Assembly: GCF_016920785.2 (NCBI RefSeq)
Contig: NW_024609880.1
Span: forward strand, 47,888,296 to 47,952,295
Direction: 5' to 3'
Source: Ixodes scapularis
Taxonomy: Eukaryota; Arthropoda; Arachnida; Ixodida; Ixodidae
DNA length: 64,000 bases
The notes beneath the pieces were generated by a model, which was not told the origin of the DNA, searched no databases, and saw only the letters and a list, made by a program, of their open reading frames with translations. Within the stretch, counting starts at the first letter, position 1, and each line of letters begins with the position of its first letter. Position numbers and translations under genes: made by a program. This document shows, piece by piece, positions 56,556-64,000 of this stretch.

Positions 56556-57105
56556 ATTTATTTTTTATTTAATAATAACGCTCTTTTCTGTGCAAGGCTC
56601 TTAATCGTCGAAAATAATCCCTGGAGGATGGAAACAAGAGGGACAAGGGACAAACACAAATCTCCAAACACAGCTAGGTGAAAAGTGCGCGACCGAAAAA
56701 ATTCGCCTGTTCCAGGTATCGAACCCGGGACCTCTCCATTTCCAGTGGAGCGCTCTACCAACTGAGCTAACCAGGGGTTAGACGTCAGTAGAGCAAACAG
56801 GTTTTATCAGCTGCCACCAGTCCAACACCAACAAGGGTGAAAGGCTTGCATTTGAAGGTTTTTGTTTATAATGCAATTAAATGCAAAGGTGCAAGCGACC
56901 TAAACAAGAATGACGAAAATAGTCCCTGGAGAAGGGGAACAAGAGAGACAAAGGACAGCCACCTAGCTGTGTTTGGAGATTTGTGTTTGTTTTTTTGTCT
57001 CTCTTTTTCCCCTCCTCCAGGGATCATTTTCGTCATTCTTGTTCAACTCGCTTGCACCTTTGCCTTTAATTGCATTATAATCATACTCTTAATCGCATAG
57101 AGTTA
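56556..57105 (-). mobile_element. tRNA-derived SINE with fold-back flanks
   Basis: On the - strand a tRNA-like body (56777-56704) contains A box TAGCTCAGTTGG (56769-56758) and B box GGTTCGATACC (56725-56715), followed by a tail to a T/A-rich end at 56538. Segments 56615-56680 and 56960-57035 are inverted relatives (CCCTGGAGGA.., CACAAATCTCCAAACACAGC), as are 56870-56935 and 57017-57085. Confidence 0.65.
56704..56777 (-). repeat. tRNA-Ser(GGA)-like sequence, SINE head rather than a working tRNA
   Basis: The anticodon stem-loop CTCCA-CTGGAAA-TGGAG gives anticodon GGA. The T arm CCGGG-TTCGATA-CCTGG is sound. The acceptor strands CCCTGGT and AACAGGC pair at only five of seven positions and there is no long Ser-type variable arm. 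The flanks repeat elsewhere in the locus. A Pol III-transcribed SINE is more likely than a functional tRNA. Confidence 0.6.
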
Positions 57106-58262
57106 TTATAATGTACGCTAGAGGTTCAACTGGCGCTAGTGTCTATGCGACTTCCGTGACGCAAATTGAAGCAGACAGCAACCAGTCTACTTTTGCGGTG
57201 CTCCTGTGCATTCCCATGGGAAAACGTGCGTGCATTTTGTCCCTTCGCTTGAAAATAACATGGAACACTTTGGTTATTTCGGTTGTACCGAATAGTATGT
57301 GTCTTAATTAACATTGTAAAAGTGTAATTGCTTTAGTTAACGCATTTTTCTTCATCAGTGAGCGATGTTTAACTTCGCTGCATTTCAGTCCCAAACGTGT
57401 GTTCCGCAGCAGATGTGTAAAAACAAGCGACGATTCAAAGCAAAATTACGATCGAAACGAATATAGAGTGTGTTCAAGGCTTGCCAGCATTCCGGTGACG
57501 CTTGTATATTGATAATATGCCAGTCCTGTCACCATATGAAAATGATCCCGTCGTGCATGAGCGAATAAAAACCTTCAAGGTAGAGAATATAGTCCGTGGG
57601 ATATGAAAGGTGTCTCTTCGTATTGTTTTCTCTGCCAGGAAGCTTTTATCGCGCACTTGTTCTCAAAGATGTCTAGCGCGCGGGGGATATTTTGAACGTA
57701 GAACACGCAGCTTCGCTCAGGACAGAAAGAATAAAGCGGTACTCACTTATTTAAAATCGGAATAGATTACGTGGCCTTCAATTTATTTTGATCGCACATG
57801 CACTGCGAGTTACTGATCCGGTGTTGCTGCGTAGTTCTTGCCGCCGCTCTTGATTTTCTAGATGTTTTTCGTTCGCTTGGCATGTATATCCCCCATGCTG
57901 GAAATCGCCGACGCAGCGTTCGCGCTAACAGTGTCCGACAGTGCACATAAATACACGTACGAAGCCGTTTTAGCACTGTTTTTAGTGCGATGAAATCGAG
58001 AGAAAAACGCCGTAACTGAGCAATTCTTTCGTCGGCCTCGCTGAGAAATGTTCCAAACTACCTAGTACGTACGAATTATTGGGGATATTTGCTCTCATGA
58101 TCGAGCGCAGGGAGAAAATGCGCTTACTTTTTCCCATAGAAATGCATTACCGGAAGTCCATTTTCGACTGGTTGCTGTCTGCTTCAATTTGCGTTAGCAC
58201 ACTAGCGCCACTTGAACCTCTAGCGTACATTATAATAACTCTATGCTTAATCGTAATGTTTC
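57085..58262. mobile_element. Fold-back element with about 100-170-bp inverted ends
   Basis: Left 57090-57185 (TAGAGTTATTATAATGTACG, CTAGAGGTTCAA, GAAGCAGACAGCAACCAG) is mirrored at 58168-58255. The similarity continues inward more weakly (CCCATGGGAAAACG / TTTTTCCCATAG). The centre, 57260-58080, is non-coding. Confidence 0.65.
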
Positions 58263-58358
58263 TAGAAGTTCCGATCGTGACAGAAGTGCCTTACAGAAAG
58301 CAGTTCTGGAAGTTTGGCCTGTACATTTAACTGTCGAGTTATTTTACTGGGTTTATAA

Positions 58359-58493
<135 letters not shown>

Positions 58494-58495
<2 letters not shown>

Positions 58496-59174
58496 GGGTG
58501 TTTTTTGTTTTTTTTAAAGCTTAACATATTTGTTTAAAAAAAGCCGTGAGAGTTACACTTATGCCGCTTGTTGAGGTGAGTTATACGGCCAGGGGGATAT
58601 ATTATAGGGGGCTAACCGTAACGATCAGTCGTCTAATTAATTAAAATTTGTTAATTAACTTTTTAGTTAATGAAAATAGACTTATGATTCCAATTAGAAA
58701 CTTGCTCAGCGTCATCGAAAACCTCTAAATCAGTCATTTTCAGAAAGACTTTTTGCGCGTGAGAAGCGTAGAAGTGTACTAAAGTTACCAGTCGTGGAGC
58801 AGGTACAAGGCTGGGGCTAGATAAGAGACGGAAAAATTGCGCGGGCGCCTGATCGCAACCTCTAGCTTTGTACCTGCTCCACGAGTGGTAACTTTATTGC
58901 ACTACTACGCTTCTCACGCGCTCCAAGTCTTTCTGAAAATGACTGATTTAGTGATTTTCGATGACGTTGAGCAAGTTTCTAATTGGAACCATATGTCTAT
59001 TTTCATTAATTAAAAAGTTAATTAACGCATTTTAATTAATTAGTCGACTGATCGGTACGATTAGCCCCCTGTAATATGTCCCCCTGGCTGTATAACTCAC
59101 CTCCACAAGCGGCATAAGTGTAACTTTCACGGCTTTTTTTATACAATTCTGTTAAGCTTAAAAAAAACACCCTG
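58494..59174. mobile_element. 681-bp fold-back MITE, TA target
   Basis: Starts CAGGGTGTTTTTTG and ends AAAAAACACCCTG, flanked by TA on both sides (58492-58493, 59175-59176), as for Tc1/mariner-type insertions. The arms of about 300 bp are inverted copies (CCGTGAGAGTTACACTTATG / CATAAGTGTAACTTTCACGG; GTACAAGGCTGGGGCTAGAT region at the centre). Decayed relatives at 1700-2085 and 5500-5660. Confidence 0.85.
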
Positions 59175-59590
59175 TATATATAACGTGCTTCATTCAAAGT
59201 TAATTTTACTTGCAGGTGCTGTGTTTATTATATTAACAGTCTTTAGATGACTTGATGGGTAGTGAATCTTAATAGGGTAGTTCTCTACCCACCTACTAAA
59301 TATCTTATTTGATGATCACACTGGTCACGACATTTATCTTTTCTCGTTGTGTAGATGTTGACTAAAGTTTTTGTTGCTAATGGCATTCAAGATCCCACAG
59401 TGGGGTGTCAATGCATAAACAGTTTGCAAGAAAAAAAAAATGCCAATACAGCTTACAAAAGTTTTTTTTTTTGTTCTATAGTATATGCCTTTCCTTCAAT
59501 AGTATTAGCAACTATATAACTTGAGCTAATTTATTTTGCAAAATGGGAAAAATTCAGGCAGTACTGGCAATGTTTGTTACTAATGTACCA
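59175..59590. other. AT-rich stretch without recognised gene
   Basis: Short frames only; A and T tracts at 59430 and 59463. Confidence 0.4.
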
Positions 59591-59609
59591 TATTAAACGC
59601 CCACCCGAA

Positions 59610-60262
59610 TTGAAGATAATAAATGGTGAAAAACAGAGTGGACTATCTTTAGATGCGACGGAAAAGCTTTATAAAAAAAAATAACGATAAACACCCGGGC
59701 ACCTGTTCTGACGCGGGAACTGATATGGTGGACACGACGAATTCTTGTTTCACAATGCGAAGGACCGGCAGCAACCCGCCGAGAACTCTCATCTCACGGC
59801 AACGAATACCGCAGATCGTGGACGCAGTAGATTCGAGTTTTATGGTGCAATAAACACGGGGGAACCCGCTACAAACTTGCCTGTCACGGGAACCGATGTC
59901 GCGCGCGCAGATCGCAGACAAAAACGCGGGTGTGCGCTACAAACTCTCATGTCACGGGAACGGACACCGCAGATGGCGGACGGAGCAGGTTCGCATTTCA
60001 CGATGCAATATACGCGCTGCAACTCGTTTGTTACGGGAGCCGATATCGCACGCGCAAACCGCGCACAAAAACGCAGGAACCCGCTACGAACTCGCTTGTC
60101 AGACGTATGTCGCTCAGGTGATGCGATTCCCGCTGGATATCACTTGACTTCCGACGGGAGTCAAGCGACCCGCCGAGAACGAGGGTTGGGCTATGTTTCT
60201 GAATTTTTATGTTACGGATATTTAGCCAGAAAAACGAAATGGGAGATATTTAGGTGGTAGAG
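59610..60262 (+). repeat. Complex minisatellite-bearing repeat, copy A
   Basis: Starts ATGGTGAAAAAC and ends in AGCCAGAAAAACG followed by GGGAGAT. The middle is a degenerate array of units built from CTACAAACT.., TCACGGGAACCGATA, CGCAGATCGCGGACAAAAAC and GTGCAATAAACACG. The same order recurs in copy B (61955-62191 plus 63195-63770). Frames across it are repeat translations. Confidence 0.65.
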
Positions 60263-61954
60263 CGTCCTACAGAGTTTTACGTGCATATTTTCACGTTACA
60301 TTTAATTTTTTTTATTTCAGTCAATCGAAGAAATTAGATTTTATGATACATAATTGTCATAAAAGACGGTTTGAGTAATTTTATAAACTTGAATAATGCG
60401 TGGGGCTACGGGCACACTGTCTTTTTTTCTGCTCAGTCCACGTAACTCTGGAAGTTTATATTGGTTGTATAAATCAATGCAAATAGAACAGTATATAGAA
60501 AATAAAATTTTGCACAAGCAACAATTTGTTTAAAAATAAGCTGTCAAAGTAGACCTCAGTTGACACATCCACAATAGGTGTGGCGTGCGACATCTGAGAA
60601 CAAACAGGTTTCGGTGGGGTAGGGGGGGCTGGCGAAATTCCTAGTGTACTTGTTTCTGACAGATTGGTGTCAGGTCACATATGCCGGTTTTGCAGCGGAG
60701 AGCTGATGAAGTATTGTTAAACCTCTTGTTCTCGCAAACAGTTGGGAGCGAACCGTCATCTCGAATACATTCTGTGCCAATAGGCCACTTGAAGGAACGA
60801 CCACAATTCTTCACTTTCAGTTTAATTAACCTCTTTCGTTCTCGAGCACAACTATCCAGTGATCCGAGTTGCTGCCTCGTGCATCACAGAGCTTTTCTGT
60901 TTTTATTTCGGAGGGGGTGCTCACCTCAAACATTTGTTATCCTCTTCTCATCTTAGATAATTTTGTTTGCTGAAAAGCAGAGAAGGTTAACCAACCAACA
61001 CAAATCAGCTTCTTGTCGACACCAGCCTACACTTGGCTTGCTCTCAGATAGTAGCTGTCATAAAATGGGTAATGTGAAAACGCACATAAGAGGCTGGGAA
61101 ACCTGTTGTAATACAGCAACAGTTAGTGGTTAGAAAAACTCGGTAAGCTAAATTTCAGTGAGACTTTGTTATGGGAATCAGCTCGTGCCCCTTTTGTCTT
61201 CCACGCTTTGTTTGCTTTGTCTGCCTCGCTAGTTTTGAATCGGTGGTGGTTGCACGCTAAGGGGAAACGATAGGATCTCAAAGTTGCTCAAGGAAGCACA
61301 AGAGCCGGAGCTGGAAGGAGGAAAAAAGAATTTGCGCCGTGAGGGAACGTCTGAAATGACAGAAGATGAATGTTTGGTAATTATGGTTGGAGGAGTATGA
61401 CATAGAGTGATTCTTCAGGAGTATTTTTTTATGATTTCTTTGTTTGAAATATTTGTTGCTGTCTGCTACACCAGTTTCCGTCAAAAATTGCTTATCAAAG
61501 TGACCCTTCCATAGCCACTGACATTATAAAAACGGCAGGAAGGTCTTTCAGTCGTTTTGCCTTCAGTGCAAGCTTGTACTTGCAAAACTCTTGCAGCTCC
61601 TGAGCTTCAAGCTTGCATCATAGCATAAGGCAATGAGCACATGCTGGAAACTGAAAGACACCTTCTTGAAAAGTGTTTGCTTTCTAATTACAAAATAAAT
61701 CATGCCCCACATATAGTGGGAATCCTACTCGTTTTTAGAACCCCTCATAACCTGCAAAAGTTATTTGGGGGAGTTGGCTACGAAGTATTGCAGATAACGC
61801 TCTGAAGATTTTTTTTTTAATAATGTGTTTTTACTTTGCATGGAGGCTCAGAAACCTGATGTTCTTATTTATTATTTTTAAAAATTCATGCTTGTGTTTT
61901 TTTGTTTTTTTTTTTCTTTTCTTTCAGAAAACTTTGCATACTTTAAAAAGGACT
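60263..61954. other. Stretch without recognised gene
   Basis: Short frames (for example 60681-60956) without known motifs. Lies between the two copies of the minisatellite-bearing repeat. Confidence 0.4.
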
Positions 61955-63775
61955 ACCGTGAAGTTCCGAAAGAACGTCCACCCAAAATTAAGAGATAAAT
62001 GGTGAAAAACATGGGATGGGCTATCTTCAGGGATGCCGCAGCAAAGGTTAATAAAAAATTAATGATAAACAACCTGGCACCGGCCACAGACCACATGACG
62101 TGAGAACTGATACCGCAGATAGCGGACACTGCAGATTCGCGTTTCGCGGTGTGAAGGATCCGCGGAAACCTGCCGAGAACTCGCATCTTAAAGGGCCCTG
62201 CAGGGACTTTTTTACTGGTTTTTAATTTGCGCCGAACCTGAGCACACTGAACGTAGTAACTTAATGAAGCTTTTCTTTTCCCGAATTTCGCTTTACTTTA
62301 CAAGTTATAGGCATATTAAAATTACAAAAACAAGCAAAAAATAACCTCCTTCATGACGTCCTTGGTTTGCTTGAGTGGCCGTGAACTAGAGGGAGGGTAG
62401 CGAGCTCAGCGAGCGCTCACTGCTGCTGCACTTTGGGTTGACGGCTCAAGAATGCGCCACTAAAGCGTGTTCTGGGTTGGCTGTATAAAACGGGCAGCCA
62501 GGGCGGCTCGCATTGCATTTGCTACGCGATTATATACTAATTCGGCATGACACTTCATTGGCCACAAACGACAGCAAACACGGGGTAAAGATCAGTTCAG
62601 AACGGGAGCCACTTCGCGCTGCCATACCGCCAAAGGGCCGAACCGCAAGCGAAAGCTGCTTGCCTAAGGCCTTCGGAACACTCGGAACTGGTTGGGTTCT
62701 CGACTGCAGCACCGCCGCGTATATCCGGGACCTTTCTACGCTCGCTGATCATCGGTGCCTGATCCCACTACACCTATGCGCCGCCTTTTGCACCGCTTGG
62801 TGGCGGGTATGTCGGCGGGTCATTTCTTGTTTCCATACTTTTTTCTAAACTGCATTTGTTTCTTTTCTGATCTAAAATGCTGAACAAAAACTACTTTTAT
62901 AAATAATTGAAACGGTTCGCGCCACTTATATTTTGTATTTCGACTAAAAAGAAGCTTTTAGCGGCTTTGACCAGTAGTAAGCCCAGGACCAAAGACGTCA
63001 CATTTTGGGCGCTTTCGGCGCCACGGGTCGCCCCTGTAGGTGGAGGAGGTTTCCACGTCGTCCGGTTCAAATATGACTCACTGATATTTAGTTACTCCCT
63101 CCGTGCCCGTTGGCTTCCCCGATCCCCAAGAGACATGGAAACCGCAAAAAAAGTAGACGCTTAAATATGATTGCAGGGCGGGGGGCCCCTTTAAGGTAAC
63201 GGATATCGCGGACACAGCAGATTCCAAGTTTTATGGTGCATTAAACACGCAGGAACCCCTTACAAATTTGTCTATCACAGGAACCGATATTGCGCATGCA
63301 GGTCGCGGAGAAAAATGCGGGAATTCGCTACAAACTCGTATGTTATGGGAACAAATACCGCAGATCGCGAACACAGCGGACGAAGCTGGCGTGAAATCGA
63401 GATTGCACGCGCAGATCGCTCACAAACCCTCTTGAATCCGCTACAAACTTTATATTACAGGAAAGTATACCGCAGACTGCGGACGTAACAGATTTGCAGT
63501 TCTCAGTGCAACGTACACGCGGGAACAACTCGCTTGTTAAGGGATCCGATATCGCGTGCGCAGATCGCGGACAAAAACCCGGGACCTCGCTATGAACTCG
63601 CTTGTCAGACATGCCAGTACAGCAAATAGTGTGGTTGATGCGACTCTCGTGGTACATCGAGGTACACCGACGAGAATCGGGGGGTGGGCGATGTTTCGGA
63701 ATTTTTATGTTAGATATATAGCCAGAAAAACGCGATGGGCGATCTCTCGGGGGCGGGCATTCTTTCGGAACTTTA
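61955..63775 (+). repeat. Complex minisatellite-bearing repeat, copy B, split by a TTAA element
   Basis: The left part 61955-62191 follows copy A from ATGGTGAAAAAC to GAGAACTCGCATC. After the insertion, 63195-63775 resumes at the matching point (GGTAACGGATATCGC for CGGCAACGAATACCGC) and runs through to AGCCAGAAAAACGCGATGGG. Confidence 0.65.
62192..63190. mobile_element. 999-bp TTAA-flanked element, piggyBac-type MITE
   Basis: Begins AGGGCCCTGCAGGG and ends GCAGGGCGGGGGGCCCCT, imperfect inverted termini with TTAA on both sides (62188-62191, 63191-63194). Copy A of the surrounding repeat lacks it, which confirms insertion. The interior frame 62513-62848 is unrecognised. Confidence 0.75.
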
Positions 63776-64000
63776 TGGTATAACAAGAAAGAAAAGCTTT
63801 GTGTCATTCTCTTTCCATCACAAGGACCATGGGGGTACATCGAACCAGAACGATTGTTTGGGACGTTCTTTGGCAGCAATATGCGAGAAATAGCTGTCAA
63901 AGCGCTCCTTATACCTACAAGCTCGTGTCTGCGCATTCGTCACAACCGTGCAAGAAACCTTCCTCATTTTAACAACTTTATCGATCTGTTGAACCGACAG
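63776..64000. other. End of window, nothing recognised
   Basis: The - strand frame starting at 63936 is open mainly because it continues into the minisatellite repeat. No motif seen. Confidence 0.4.

Noticed and set aside
56704..56777. Functional tRNA-Ser(GGA)
   Set aside because: Two acceptor-stem mismatches, no Ser-type long variable arm and SINE-like flanks point to a tRNA-derived SINE.

Overview
The window is nuclear genomic DNA from an animal. It is intron-rich, full of transposable elements, and has no bacterial-style gene packing. Two ordinary eukaryotic genes can be read exon by exon with GT-AG junctions whose phases match. The protein sequences and repeat content (Penelope-like GIY-YIG endonuclease, CR1/Jockey-like LINEs, many hAT, piggyBac and fold-back elements) fit an arthropod genome, most likely a hard tick. 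That organism call is inference from pattern memory, not from a search.

Layout. Positions 2445-14013 (+ strand) hold the last three coding exons of a cytochrome b561 gene; its 5' exon(s) lie upstream of the window. Positions 38870-16601 (- strand) hold a complete ELP2 (Elongator subunit 2) gene of 19 coding exons. The exon sum is 2493 nt, giving 830 residues plus stop, with every phase closing. The two genes are convergent (tail to tail). Introns of both are packed with mobile elements, some nested three deep. From about 39 kb to the end no conserved coding exon was recognised. That half holds a decayed hAT transposase, several terminal-inverted-repeat elements, a satellite-bearing element at 54.4-55.4 kb, a young Penelope-like palindrome at 53.0-54.0 kb, a tRNA-derived SINE, long (AT)n arrays and a repeat family present in two copies at 59.6-63.8 kb.

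Function. ELP2 is the double WD40-propeller scaffold of Elongator, which modifies wobble uridine of tRNAs. The cytochrome b561 gene encodes a six-helix, two-haem transmembrane ascorbate-dependent electron carrier or ferric reductase. Nothing suggests the two act together; their closeness is simple linkage.

The most informative structures are in the mobile DNA: (1) a long-arm fold-back element (7386-12144) whose intact arm preserves the empty site for a MITE and a LINE-carrying hAT inserted into the other arm; (2) a Penelope-like head-to-head palindrome with two equal 447-bp arms; (3) a 42-bp satellite with at least fifteen TGACGTCA (CRE-type) palindromes inside a terminal-inverted-repeat element; (4) hAT-in-hAT nesting with exact 8-bp target duplications and a dead piggyBac transposase inside ELP2 intron 3; (5) a TTAA element whose empty site is preserved in a sister repeat copy.
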